DNA from: Methanogenium sp. S4BF
GTDB taxonomy: Archaea; Halobacteriota; Methanomicrobia; Methanomicrobiales; Methanomicrobiaceae
DNA length: 64,000 nucleotides
Direction: 5' to 3'
Assembly (NCBI RefSeq): GCF_029633965.1
Contig: NZ_CP091277.1
Span: forward strand, 682,001-746,000
A program made the position numbers and the translations under genes. Below the pieces are notes generated by a model. That model was not told the origin of the DNA. It ran no database searches and was given only the letters and a program-made list of their open reading frames with translations. This document shows, piece by piece, positions 17,321-26,311 of the stretch. How positions within the stretch are numbered: position 1 is the stretch's first letter; every line of letters begins with the position of its first letter.

Positions 17321-19096
17321 ATGCGAATTGCTGTTGTTCATCGTGATCGGTGTCACCCGATAAAATGTGGCACCGAATGTATTTTGTACTGCCCACGGGT
17401 CCGGACCGGTGATGAAACGATCATCATCGGAGAGGACGGAAAAGCGGTTATCTCAGAGGAACTGTGTGTCGGCTGTGGTATCTGTATCAAAAAATGTCCG
17501 TTTGATGCACTTGACATTGTGAGCCTGCCTGAAGAACTTGATAATCCGACACATCGCTATGGAACAAACGGGTTTGCCCTCTATGGACTGCCGATTCCGG
17601 TAGAAGGAAAAGTAACCGGGATTCTTGGAGCAAATGGTATCGGAAAAAGTACGGCAGTCAAGATTCTCTGTGGTCAGCTTGTCCCGAATCTGGGAAACCC
17701 GGAGGACATGGCCAACTGGGAAGGGATATTAAAGCAGTATACAGGAACGGAATTATTTGATTACCTCCAGCAGGTTTCAAAGTCTTCCATAAAGCCATCG
17801 CTCAAACCCCAGTACATCGACTATATCCCGAAGGCATTTAAGGGAACGGTATCTGAGCTTCTGTCATCAACGGATGAACGCGGGATGCTGGATTATTATA
17901 TTCAGGAACTGCGTCTGGAATCCATTTTGGATCGTCCGATCGGGAAACTGAGTGGTGGTGAACTGCAGCGTATTGCTATTGCTGCCTGCCTCTCGCGTGA
18001 TGCAGATTTCTATTTCTTTGATGAAATCACCCCGTTTCTCGATATTTACCAGCGTATGACCGCTGCAAAACTCATCCGGGAACTGGCAGAGACACGTCCG
18101 GTAGTCATCGTTGAGCATGACCTTGCCATTCTGGATATGCTCGCAGACACCGTGCATGTCGCCTACGGTAAACCAAGTGTCTTTGGTATCATTACCCGGC
18201 CAAAAGGGGTGAGAATTGGTATTAACCAGTATCTGGAAGGATTTTTACCGGAAGAAAATGTGCGGTTCAGGGATTATGCGGTCACCTTTGAGACACGGTC
18301 GCACATGCGGGATACCGCCCGTCAGACTCTCATTGCATTTCCCGAGATGGAGAAGAGCTATGGCGATACCTTCTCGTTAACCATTGCTGCCGGAGAAATT
18401 CAGGCGGGAGAGGTGCTGGGCCTTGTCGGTGCAAACGGTATCGGAAAAAGTACATTTGCAAAACTGCTTGCCGGTGCAGAAAAACCTGACCGCGGTGAGA
18501 TGAATAAAAATGTGAAGATTGCATACAAACCGCAGTATGTAAAAGGTGATTCCTCCGTTTCCGTAGAATTCCTTCTGAGACAGGCCTGCCGTTCATTTGA
18601 TTCTTCATATTATCAGCATGAAATTATCGAACCCCTGTCAATTATCCCCCTTCTGCAGTCACCGGTGGATCAGTTGAGTGGAGGTGAACTGCAGCGGGTT
18701 TCTATTGCCCTTTGCCTCTCACAGGATGCCGACCTCTATATTCTGGATGAGCCGAGTGCTCATCTGGATGTTGAACAGAGGGTGAAACTGGCACGGGTTC
18801 TGCGCCGGCATGCAGAAGGCAGAGAGGCCGGCATCATTGTCATCGACCATGACATTTACCTCATTGATATGATCAGTGAGCGAATGCTTGTGTTTGACGG
18901 CACGCCCGGTGTCAAAGGTGCTGCTTATGGACCCTATGATATGGAGGACGGAATGAACCATTTCCTGAAAGGATTGGGGATAACGTTCAGGAGAGACCAG
19001 TCCGGACGACCGCGGATCAATAAACCGGGATCCTATCTTGACAGAGAACAGCGGGCGAAAGGTACCTACTATTATGCAGAAATCTCTAAATCATAG
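17321..19096 (+). CDS. ABCE1/Rli1 ribosome recycling ATPase
   Basis: This twin-ATPase splits ribosomes after termination or Pelota-mediated rescue. The 591 residues begin with the two-cluster ferredoxin domain (CHPIKCGTECILYCPR; then CVGCGICIKKCPFDALDIV). NBD1 follows with Walker A GANGIGKSTAVKIL, signature LSGGELQR and FFDEITPFLD. NBD2 has GANGIGKSTFAKLL, LSGGELQRV and ILDEPSAHLD. The family hinge and C-terminal regions are also present. It is encoded with the EMC6-like gene and directly opposite the rqcH-pelA operon. Confidence 0.97.
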   Translation: MRIAVVHRDRCHPIKCGTECILYCPRVRTGDETIIIGEDGKAVISEELCVGCGICIKKCPFDALDIVSLPEELDNPTHRYGTNGFALYGLPIPVEGKVTGILGANGIGKSTAVKILCGQLVPNLGNPEDMANWEGILKQYTGTELFDYLQQVSKSSIKPSLKPQYIDYIPKAFKGTVSELLSSTDERGMLDYYIQELRLESILDRPIGKLSGGELQRIAIAACLSRDADFYFFDEITPFLDIYQRMTAAKLIRELAETRPVVIVEHDLAILDMLADTVHVAYGKPSVFGIITRPKGVRIGINQYLEGFLPEENVRFRDYAVTFETRSHMRDTARQTLIAFPEMEKSYGDTFSLTIAAGEIQAGEVLGLVGANGIGKSTFAKLLAGAEKPDRGEMNKNVKIAYKPQYVKGDSSVSVEFLLRQACRSFDSSYYQHEIIEPLSIIPLLQSPVDQLSGGELQRVSIALCLSQDADLYILDEPSAHLDVEQRVKLARVLRRHAEGREAGIIVIDHDIYLIDMISERMLVFDGTPGVKGAAYGPYDMEDGMNHFLKGLGITFRRDQSGRPRINKPGSYLDREQRAKGTYYYAEISKS

Positions 19097-19141
19097 GGAT
19101 TTATCATTTTAAAAAATCTATAGTAGTATTAAGGTTGAGAT

Positions 19142-20332
19142 ATGGCACGGGGTGAGAAGCTCGGGGATGCAATCCGGTATGAAAAAATTGAGAATCTGCG
19201 GCAGGATCTCTATTCATATATCGACAATAATACGGAAAAAATTGATATAAATCTCCCTGTTTTTTTTGCCCATATCGTATCTGCACTGGATAATGGATTT
19301 CCGGATATTGATGGCGCAACCTACGATGAATTTATTGACAGTATAGCGTACCGTTTGATGACAAAGAGCAGTCAGGGGGGTTCAACACAGTATATTGAAC
19401 GGATAATATTGACAGCTATCCGCTCTAAACGATCTTCCGGAAAGGCTTCTCTGAAAATACTCGGTGGGCTGCAGCTCCTTTCATCAGGGCATTGTCAGGA
19501 TGCGATTTCGTACTTTGCCGACTACTGGAAGCATGATGCACGAATAGGTTTCTACATTGCATATTGTTATTATACCATTTCAAAATCAAGGAAAGGGGAG
19601 GAGAGTTCGGATATCTCACGTCAGAAGCAGGAAACGGAGCTTGCAGCACGGGAGCAGTTACTGGAAATGGTGCGGGTTAAGCCTCCCCTGTATCGCCTGA
19701 AACCGCTGGACCTTTCAGAAGATGAAGCGGTTGATAACGCCTTATGGTTTATGGTGAAGATGTCTCTCTGGTGGTTCCCGAATGAGAAGTGGTTCATTCA
19801 GGTTGGCCTGGAAAAAGCAAAAAAAGATAATAATGAGGCAAAACGGGTTGAACTTCTTAATATTGCAACCGTAAAATTCTTCAATGACCTTGATTTCCTC
19901 CGTGAATCGTTCATGTTCAGACTTGAACAGGGAGACGGGGTTGGAGCAAATGGCATTGTCAAACAGATGATTCAGCAGTATCCTGACAGTCTTGAACCGG
20001 TGTATTATGGCCTGAAACTCTCTCTGATAGCTACCGGCAAGACCTCGTATTCACAATATCGCTCGATGGCAGCAGAGAAAGGAATGCCTGTCTACCTGAT
20101 CCAGATTTTCGACTGGGCCTTTTATGTGTTAAAAGAACAGGAAAAAGAAGCAAACATGCAATTCAGGGAATTATCACGCAGATTTAAATCATTATCATAC
20201 TATTTCATCCCGTTGGATTATATTGTCCAGAATATTTTTTCTGCCGATGAAGAAGAGTCAAAACGGGCCCGCATACTATTCATTGATTCGATTGATCTCT
20301 ATGCCAAAAAAGTACTGAAGGTCCTTGCATAG
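19142..20332 (+). CDS. Helical-repeat (TPR-like) protein of unknown function
   Basis: I cannot name this 396-residue protein. It is soluble and predicted almost entirely helical, with repeats typical of TPR/SEL1-like solenoids (LLSSGHCQDAISYFADYWKH; VGANGIVKQMIQQYPDSLEP; AFYVLKEQEKEANMQFREL). There is no signal peptide or membrane helix. A TTTAAAAAATC element at about 19107 places transcription start just before ATG 19142, so it is probably separate from ABCE1 although only 45 nt downstream. It converges with the chemotaxis operon (1-nt gap). Confidence 0.8.
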   Translation: MARGEKLGDAIRYEKIENLRQDLYSYIDNNTEKIDINLPVFFAHIVSALDNGFPDIDGATYDEFIDSIAYRLMTKSSQGGSTQYIERIILTAIRSKRSSGKASLKILGGLQLLSSGHCQDAISYFADYWKHDARIGFYIAYCYYTISKSRKGEESSDISRQKQETELAAREQLLEMVRVKPPLYRLKPLDLSEDEAVDNALWFMVKMSLWWFPNEKWFIQVGLEKAKKDNNEAKRVELLNIATVKFFNDLDFLRESFMFRLEQGDGVGANGIVKQMIQQYPDSLEPVYYGLKLSLIATGKTSYSQYRSMAAEKGMPVYLIQIFDWAFYVLKEQEKEANMQFRELSRRFKSLSYYFIPLDYIVQNIFSADEEESKRARILFIDSIDLYAKKVLKVLA

Positions 20333-20333
20333 C

Positions 20334-21416
20334 TTATCCGACATAATGAACCGGGATCCGGATAGGATTGGAAGCTTCTGACCCGTCTGAATTCTCCGGA
20401 ATGAATGCATTCACCAACGTAACCGGAATTTTTTCGTTCAGATCATCCGGAAGATAGTATCCTGCCTCCCCCTTTGTAACAAACCACCAGCGGCCTTTTG
20501 AGTCGGAAAAGACCTTAATTACTTCATCACGGGTAACACCAACGGTATTCCGGGTAATATGGACAATAATTTCATCGTTGTATACTCCATACAGCCCGTT
20601 ATTCGTACCGATTACAAATACTCCCTCCTCTGTCACTGCCACATCATTGATTCGGGTAACGCCAGGGCCCAGCGCTTTCGGACCGGTGATTACAGCAATA
20701 CCATTGGATTCAGAGTAATGCAGGACAGTATCACGGTTAAAAAGAATTATCCCTCCAAACGGATAGTCCACTACATTCGTTATTTTCCCATATTGCTCTT
20801 CATCGATGGGGATGCGTAAAAAGGTAAATCCCCCTTCATCCTGTACGCCTTTCCACACACCATTGAAACGGGATGTCAGAATAATATTTCCGGTTGCATG
20901 ATCCTTTGCCATCGAAGGAATGTAATAGGCATCAGGCCCGTTCCGGGTAAACGGGCGTATCCATTCCCAGTTTCCTTCAGAGAAGTAATTCAGCCCGGAG
21001 TTCCCGTTTGCTATCCAAATGGCATCACCATCGCGAAGGATATCATGGATATCCATTGTGGTAAAAATTTCATCTGATCCAACCCGGGTAAATGTTATTC
21101 CATCGTATCTTTGGACACCAGCTGAAAAACCGAGCCAGAGATAATTATTTTCATCAAATTCGATGGTATTGATAAAATTGTCCTGTAAACCGGTATCATA
21201 TTTCCATGGCTCAGACTGGATGGCTACCCATCCCGAATCAAACAGAGACAGGCCATTCGTTGTTGCAAAGGCAATCATACCATCATGGCTTTCTGCAATA
21301 TCGGTGACATCAACTGAAGAGATCGACCCGGTTGCAGGTATATATGTGATAACACTGCCGGATACCGGAGTGATTACACAAAACAGAATGATACAAAAAA
21401 TTAAAGCTCGTAACAT
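20334..21416 (-). CDS. Secreted beta-propeller protein with regulator-propeller repeats
   Basis: The protein starts with a signal peptide (residues 1-20, MLRALIFCIILFCVITPVSG) and continues as a beta-propeller of about six to seven blades. Several blades match the sensor-type propeller consensus (W/F-I/V-x-T-N-G-L): IAFATTNGLSLFD, LWLGFSAGVQRYDG, IWIANGNSGLNYF, FVIGTNNGLYGVY and WWFVTKGEAGYYL. Such propellers usually form the outer part of hybrid histidine kinases, but here there is no transmembrane or kinase part: the 360 residues end in IRIPVHYVG. The start overlaps cheD by 16 nt, so it is the last gene of the chemotaxis run. The role is unknown; a secreted or cell-surface sensor or structural partner is inference. 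Confidence 0.83.
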   Translation of the reverse strand: MLRALIFCIILFCVITPVSGSVITYIPATGSISSVDVTDIAESHDGMIAFATTNGLSLFDSGWVAIQSEPWKYDTGLQDNFINTIEFDENNYLWLGFSAGVQRYDGITFTRVGSDEIFTTMDIHDILRDGDAIWIANGNSGLNYFSEGNWEWIRPFTRNGPDAYYIPSMAKDHATGNIILTSRFNGVWKGVQDEGGFTFLRIPIDEEQYGKITNVVDYPFGGIILFNRDTVLHYSESNGIAVITGPKALGPGVTRINDVAVTEEGVFVIGTNNGLYGVYNDEIIVHITRNTVGVTRDEVIKVFSDSKGRWWFVTKGEAGYYLPDDLNEKIPVTLVNAFIPENSDGSEASNPIRIPVHYVG

Positions 21417-21892
21417 TTGCCATCTGCCCTTCGAACGGTTATTTTACCCCCGTCTTCCGGATAAAAATTCACAGATCTTCCGGACGTTCCACCGGTATCC
21501 TCGGATTCAATGGGAATATGCATTTCGTCAAGATATTTTTTCAGGGCAGCTACATTTCTCTTTCCAATATCCAGATTCCCTTTGAACTGCTCAAACATAC
21601 TTGCCCCCCCGACCAGAGATGCGGATAAACTCCTCTTTGAAGAGCCGCATTTTTCCATTTCACGGATAAGATGCGGGACTGCTGTATCAGCAAATTTTCC
21701 CGGGCGTTCAATTCTGCCATTACTCTCAGGCAGCATCACATGTGCCAGGCCGCCTAATTTGAATTTTCTGTCATACAGAATAAATGCAACACAGGATCCA
21801 AGCCCGATTGATGAAATATGTGTATTTTTTATTATGTATTCTCCTATTCCAACATTTATTCCCCTTGAATCAGCTGCATTTATTTTTTCCAT
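21401..21892 (-). CDS. cheD: Chemoreceptor glutamine deamidase CheD
   Basis: CheD deamidates receptor glutamines and binds CheC. The 163 residues carry the catalytic Cys in IGLGSCVAFILYD (near residue 33) and the His in GGLAHVMLPES (near residue 50). The conserved SLVGGASMF and TGGTSGRSVNFYPEDG segments follow. It lies 15 nt downstream of cheC and overlaps the propeller gene. Confidence 0.95.
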   Translation of the reverse strand: MEKINAADSRGINVGIGEYIIKNTHISSIGLGSCVAFILYDRKFKLGGLAHVMLPESNGRIERPGKFADTAVPHLIREMEKCGSSKRSLSASLVGGASMFEQFKGNLDIGKRNVAALKKYLDEMHIPIESEDTGGTSGRSVNFYPEDGGKITVRRADGKCYEL

Positions 21893-21907
21893 TAATCAGT
21901 GCCGCCT

Positions 21908-22522
21908 CTATATCTCTGGGTTAATAAGATTATTCAGAAGCTGGAGGATATGCCGGAGAGTCTTTTCTTCAGGCAGCATAATAATCGTACTGCTGATATC
22001 GTTATTTTTGGATTTCAGTTCTGTCGAGAAGAGGATGATTTCGTTAATATCCACTGCCACCTGCGCAAGAATATTTTCAAAGGCTGCAAGGGCCATGTCA
22101 ATTGACATCATAGGGGGTGAAGGCAGCATGACAACACCGAGGAGTTCAGCTGTTGCATCAAGGAAATGGGAAATCATGATATTTCCAATTTCAATGATTG
22201 CGCTTTCATCAAGTTCACTAAATTCCCGGTCTTCATCGGTCGAACCAAGCATCGTATTGGTGAGCCGAATAGCTGATAACCGTGGTACATGGTAGACAAT
22301 ATAGCCTGCAGGCTCAATCTCTCCCTGTATCTCGAATACCACCATAGCCGAAATTTCTTCGTTGAAGTATTGATCGATCTGAGAAATATCGATAACAGCT
22401 ACCTCAGGTACAGTCATCTCAATTTCACTCATCAGCATCTGGGAAAGAGACGTCGCTGCGTGTGAGGCACCAATATTTCCCATTTCTTTTAGCATATCCA
22501 GTTGTTGGTCACTTAAATCCAT
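21908..22522 (-). CDS. cheC: CheY-P phosphatase CheC
   Basis: CheC dephosphorylates CheY-P and is regulated by CheD. The 204-residue protein has both CheC-type pseudo-repeat motifs with the E and N active-site residues: QLDMLKEMGNIGASHAATSL (residues ~7-26) and ELDESAIIEIGNIMISHFL (residues ~107-125). The start lies 11 nt after the cheA stop codon. Confidence 0.95.
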   Translation of the reverse strand: MDLSDQQLDMLKEMGNIGASHAATSLSQMLMSEIEMTVPEVAVIDISQIDQYFNEEISAMVVFEIQGEIEPAGYIVYHVPRLSAIRLTNTMLGSTDEDREFSELDESAIIEIGNIMISHFLDATAELLGVVMLPSPPMMSIDMALAAFENILAQVAVDINEIILFSTELKSKNNDISSTIIMLPEEKTLRHILQLLNNLINPEI

Positions 22523-22533
22523 TTTTACGCACC

Positions 22534-24795
22534 TTATATCATTGAATTTACATCGAGAATGGGAACCACGTCTCCATCACCTGGAATTGTGACTCCGCTT
22601 ACCCCTTTACATGATCCGATTACATTGCTCAGCGGTTTGACAACGACTTCCTGCTGTCCTTCTACTACATCAACCGGGATGCAGCATTTTGTGTCCTGAT
22701 ATTGTATCACGACAACAATATCGCCGCTGCTTTCTCCTTTAAACATTTCATTCAGATGATGAATCTGAAGCACATCTCCCCTGAACGGGATGGCTTCACT
22801 CTTTCCGATCCGGCTAATCGCCTTGCGGTCAATGCGTGCCACTTCAACAACCGCGGCAATGGGAATTGCACACCGCTTTCCGTTAATCCGGACCATCATC
22901 ACTTCAATTATTGCCATCGTAGGCGGAAGAACCAGCGTGAAGGTCGATCCCTTCCCTTCTTCACTTTCGACGTTGATTGTTCCTTTCAACGATTCAATGG
23001 CGCTTTTAACCACATCCAGACCGACACCCCGCCCACTGATATCCGTAATCTCTTCTGCAGTGGAAAAACCCGGCTGAAAGAGGATATTAATAATTTCTTC
23101 CCGGGAGAGGCCTTTCGCTTGTTCAGGCGCAATAAGACCCTTAGATAAGGCCTTCGACAGAACTGCGTCCGGGGAGATCCCACCTCCATCATCTTTCAGT
23201 CTGATGAGGACATTCCCTTTTTCTCTCCATGCAGAGAGAACAACAGTCCCTTTTGGATCTTTCCCTGCTTTGATTCTCTGTTCGGGAGTCTCAATACCAT
23301 GGTTTACCGCATTTCGAATCAGATGAAGGAGTGGATCACCCAGTCCGTCGATAACGCTTCTGTCCAGTTCAGTCTCTCCTCCGGTCATGATAAATTCCAC
23401 CTCTTTGCCATCATGCACCGCAACGTCTCTGACAACACGGGGAAAGCGGTTAAAGATCTGGTTGAGAGGAATCATACGGATATTCATCATCAGATTTTGC
23501 AAATCAGAAACAGAACGGCTGACCATATTGAGTGCTTCATCCATCTCTTTGCTGTTATACTGGTGGGCAATCTGCCGAAGCCTGCCTCCGGTAATGACCA
23601 GATCCTCTACCAGATTCATCATCTGGTCTAACCGGTGAATATCAACCCTGAGATTCTGCACCTCTTTCTTTTTTGATTTTTTCGGCATTTTCTCCGGGTT
23701 TATCTGGTCACTCTCTTCCGGATCTCTGCTCTCAGAACCTGAGAAAATGTTCATTTTGGTCTCTTCTTCCTGTACAAATGGTTCGACCCGTACATTCTGA
23801 ATATCAACACCCGATGCCGCATCATGCAATGCATCCGGACCGGCATCTGAATGAAGAATGACCGTCAGAATTCCGGAAAACTTTCCGTCATCAAGATCTT
23901 CAGGGGATGGTTCAGAGGAAATAATCTGCCCGATGTCAGCGAGGTTCTGATATGCAATCAATGCCCGTACATCACCCAGGTCACTGTCTTCAGAGACCAT
24001 AACCGTGATTTTATAGAGATTATTTGTAGATTTTAAGGCATTATCTGACCGCATCCCCTCACCGGAAATCCCTTCCTGTGCTGATGAATATGGCACAATG
24101 GTGATCTCTTTTATTTCAGAAACCATCGCTGCCTTCCGGATAATCTCTTCATCAGAGTCCGTCAGAATATAAAGCGAGAGTATGCCGCTGAAATCTGAGT
24201 CCGATGACTCCAGCATCTCAACAGATGGACTGGAACTGATGATCTCTGCAACCTCTTTGAGATTCTCAAGAGCAAGAAGTGCACGGATATCCTTCATATG
24301 ACTGGATTCATCAACGGTCAGAGAAATGTGATAAGAATATTCCTGTGGTTTATCCAGAGGAGTCGCATCTGTCTGGGAATGCGGTTCAGGTTCCTCTTCG
24401 TGGATCTCATTCTCTTCTGATATCAGTAATTTCAGCTTTCCGGCTAATTCACGGGAATCAAAAGAGGAACTGTCTCCACCCGCTTCAATATCCTCAAGCA
24501 TCTCTTCAATTCTGTCAGTGCATGCAAGAAGTATATCAATAAGATCTTTATCGACACTACGCTCACCACTTCGAATAAGATGTAAAACATCTTCCATGGA
24601 ATGGCAAAGTGTTTCCATCTCATCAAATCCCATTGATGCTGACATTCCTTTCAGGGTATGGGCAGCCCGGAAGATCTCATCTATTGCGGTATCATCGGAA
24701 CCATTTTCAAGAATTAAGAGATTATTTACAATATTCTCATGGTTTTCAATGGATTCAGCCACAAAGAGTTTCCGGTATGTGTCATCTTCAGCCAT
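22534..24795 (-). CDS. cheA: Chemotaxis histidine kinase CheA
   Basis: CheA phosphorylates CheY and CheB in response to receptors. The 753 residues start with an HPt domain whose phospho-His is residue 46 (FRAAHTLKG). Two tandem P2-like segments follow, about residues 153-240 and 262-345, both built on the same pattern (MKDIRALLALENLKEVAEII and LGDVRALIAYQNLADIGQII). After a Lys-rich linker come the dimerisation helices, the HATPase domain (N-box LIRNAVNHGIETP; DDGGGIS; GRGVGLDVV) and the CheW-like regulatory domain up to ILDVNSMI. It starts 4 nt after cheB ends. Confidence 0.97.
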   Translation of the reverse strand: MAEDDTYRKLFVAESIENHENIVNNLLILENGSDDTAIDEIFRAAHTLKGMSASMGFDEMETLCHSMEDVLHLIRSGERSVDKDLIDILLACTDRIEEMLEDIEAGGDSSSFDSRELAGKLKLLISEENEIHEEEPEPHSQTDATPLDKPQEYSYHISLTVDESSHMKDIRALLALENLKEVAEIISSSPSVEMLESSDSDFSGILSLYILTDSDEEIIRKAAMVSEIKEITIVPYSSAQEGISGEGMRSDNALKSTNNLYKITVMVSEDSDLGDVRALIAYQNLADIGQIISSEPSPEDLDDGKFSGILTVILHSDAGPDALHDAASGVDIQNVRVEPFVQEEETKMNIFSGSESRDPEESDQINPEKMPKKSKKKEVQNLRVDIHRLDQMMNLVEDLVITGGRLRQIAHQYNSKEMDEALNMVSRSVSDLQNLMMNIRMIPLNQIFNRFPRVVRDVAVHDGKEVEFIMTGGETELDRSVIDGLGDPLLHLIRNAVNHGIETPEQRIKAGKDPKGTVVLSAWREKGNVLIRLKDDGGGISPDAVLSKALSKGLIAPEQAKGLSREEIINILFQPGFSTAEEITDISGRGVGLDVVKSAIESLKGTINVESEEGKGSTFTLVLPPTMAIIEVMMVRINGKRCAIPIAAVVEVARIDRKAISRIGKSEAIPFRGDVLQIHHLNEMFKGESSGDIVVVIQYQDTKCCIPVDVVEGQQEVVVKPLSNVIGSCKGVSGVTIPGDGDVVPILDVNSMI

Positions 24796-24799
24796 TATT

Positions 24800-25822
24800 T
24801 TATTCCTTCTGTGCGATAGATTTCATAATTTCACGGTGCATTCTGTTAAGTGGGACGACCTTGTCAATACAATCCCGCTTTAATGCAGATCTGGCCATCC
24901 CATATACCAGACAGTCCTCTTCCCGAACAACAATATTTCTCCCTCCGGCATTTTTTATTGCAAGTGCTCCCTCTCCTGCATCATTTCCCATACCACTGAG
25001 AATGACCGAGAGGCAGTTCTTTCCAAATACCTTTGCAGCCGAAGAGAAGGTAATATCTACTGCAGGACGAACGGCATGGACCGGAGCTGATTTTGTCAGT
25101 ATTATCTGTCCGCCCTGGTGGCCCCTCCCATCAATATGCCGTGAAATTACCGTATGGTAGCCGCCTTTAGAGAGGTAGACATGTCCGTTGGTAAGGATGT
25201 CACCGCTTTCTGTCTCTTTAACAGGCATTGGACAGATTCTGTTAAGCCGTTCTGCAAGAGCTGCGGTAAACCCTTCCGGCATATGCTGCGTAATTACAAA
25301 TGCCGCGTTCTGTTCTCCTTTCAGATTAGAAAACAGCTGGTCCAGCATGGGAGGGCCTCCTGCAGATGAACCGATTAAAACCAGATTCTCTGCAGGAATA
25401 TCCGTATTCGGCACACATTTCTTTGTCTCTGAGATACTGATCAGCTGTTGTAATTTGGCTGTCAATTCATTCTCAATACCCCGCATCTTCGAGATGTTGC
25501 GTGGTTTCAGCATGAAATCATCAGCACCCAGACGCAAAGCCGTGTATGTCAGTTCAGCATCCCGCGAAGTAAGTGTGCTTAAGACCAGAATTTTTGGCCG
25601 GTATGACTGCTTATTTATCTCCTTCAGGGTTTCAATCCCATCCATCTGAGGCATCTGAATATCAAGCGTTATCACATCCGGCTTCAGCTCCGCTATCATC
25701 GGAAGTGCTTCGATACCATTACATGCTGTTCCGATTACTTCGATATCCGGAGCACGGTTAAGTAAGTCTGATAAAACAGTCCGGATGAATACTGAGTCAT
25801 CGACGATAAGAACCCTGAGCAT
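24800..25822 (-). CDS. cheB: Chemoreceptor methylesterase CheB
   Basis: This is a response-regulated methylesterase/deamidase. The receiver domain (residues 1-120) has the acidic pair IVDDS and phospho-Asp 54 in ITLDIQMPQMDG. The catalytic domain carries the Ser of IGSSAGGPP, the His of ITQHMPEGF and the Asp of SGMGNDAGEGA. The 340-residue length is normal. It is 10 nt downstream of cheY. Confidence 0.97.
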   Translation of the reverse strand: MLRVLIVDDSVFIRTVLSDLLNRAPDIEVIGTACNGIEALPMIAELKPDVITLDIQMPQMDGIETLKEINKQSYRPKILVLSTLTSRDAELTYTALRLGADDFMLKPRNISKMRGIENELTAKLQQLISISETKKCVPNTDIPAENLVLIGSSAGGPPMLDQLFSNLKGEQNAAFVITQHMPEGFTAALAERLNRICPMPVKETESGDILTNGHVYLSKGGYHTVISRHIDGRGHQGGQIILTKSAPVHAVRPAVDITFSSAAKVFGKNCLSVILSGMGNDAGEGALAIKNAGGRNIVVREEDCLVYGMARSALKRDCIDKVVPLNRMHREIMKSIAQKE

Positions 25823-25832
25823 AGTGACAGTC

Positions 25833-26195
25833 TTACGATTTCAATACGTTATTTATCTCTTCTAATACCTTTGGTGCCTGGAACGGTTTTACAATATATC
25901 CTTTGGCACCTGTTTTGATGGCAAGTTTAACCATCTGTTCCTGTCCGACAGCAGTGCACATAATTACTTTTGCTCCCGGGTTAATCGTCATAATCTCTTT
26001 CAGTGCTTCAATCCCGTTTTTTTTCGGCATTACAATATCCATTGTAACAAGATCGGGTTTGAGTGATGTGTATTTTTGAATTGCATCCTCTCCGTCCTCA
26101 GCTTCACCCACAATATCATGATTTCCGGAGAACAGGATATTTTTAAGAAGTGTTCTCATAAAGAGAGTATCATCAACGACCAGAATCCTTCCCAT
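25833..26195 (-). CDS. cheY: Chemotaxis response regulator CheY
   Basis: This single-domain receiver of 120 residues signals to the archaellum through CheF. The acid pair is VVDDT (residues 8-9), the phosphorylation site Asp 53 in VTMDIVMP, Thr in MCTAVGQ and Lys in YIVKPF. It has its own upstream region of 116 bp, unlike its tightly packed neighbours, and so probably its own promoter. Confidence 0.96.
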   Translation of the reverse strand: MGRILVVDDTLFMRTLLKNILFSGNHDIVGEAEDGEDAIQKYTSLKPDLVTMDIVMPKKNGIEALKEIMTINPGAKVIMCTAVGQEQMVKLAIKTGAKGYIVKPFQAPKVLEEINNVLKS

Positions 26196-26311
26196 ATGTG
26201 ATCAAATATTTCTTATGCCACATATGTAATAAATATTCTTAATGGGATATTTTCGGAGAAAATCAGTCAGAAATTTTTATGCAATTAATAGTATATAACT
26301 ATTGAATTCAT
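26196..26311 (-). promoter_or_regulatory. cheY promoter and inverted repeat
   Basis: This is the only sizeable gap inside the archaellum-chemotaxis run. On the minus strand AATATTTATTACAT (about 26225-26238) is a TATA candidate about 30-40 nt before the cheY ATG. Near the cheF end is the perfect inverted repeat AATAGT-ATATA-ACTATT (about 26287-26303), a candidate operator or transcript-end element. cheY-cheB-cheA-cheC-cheD could thus be transcribed independently of the motor genes. Confidence 0.45.
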
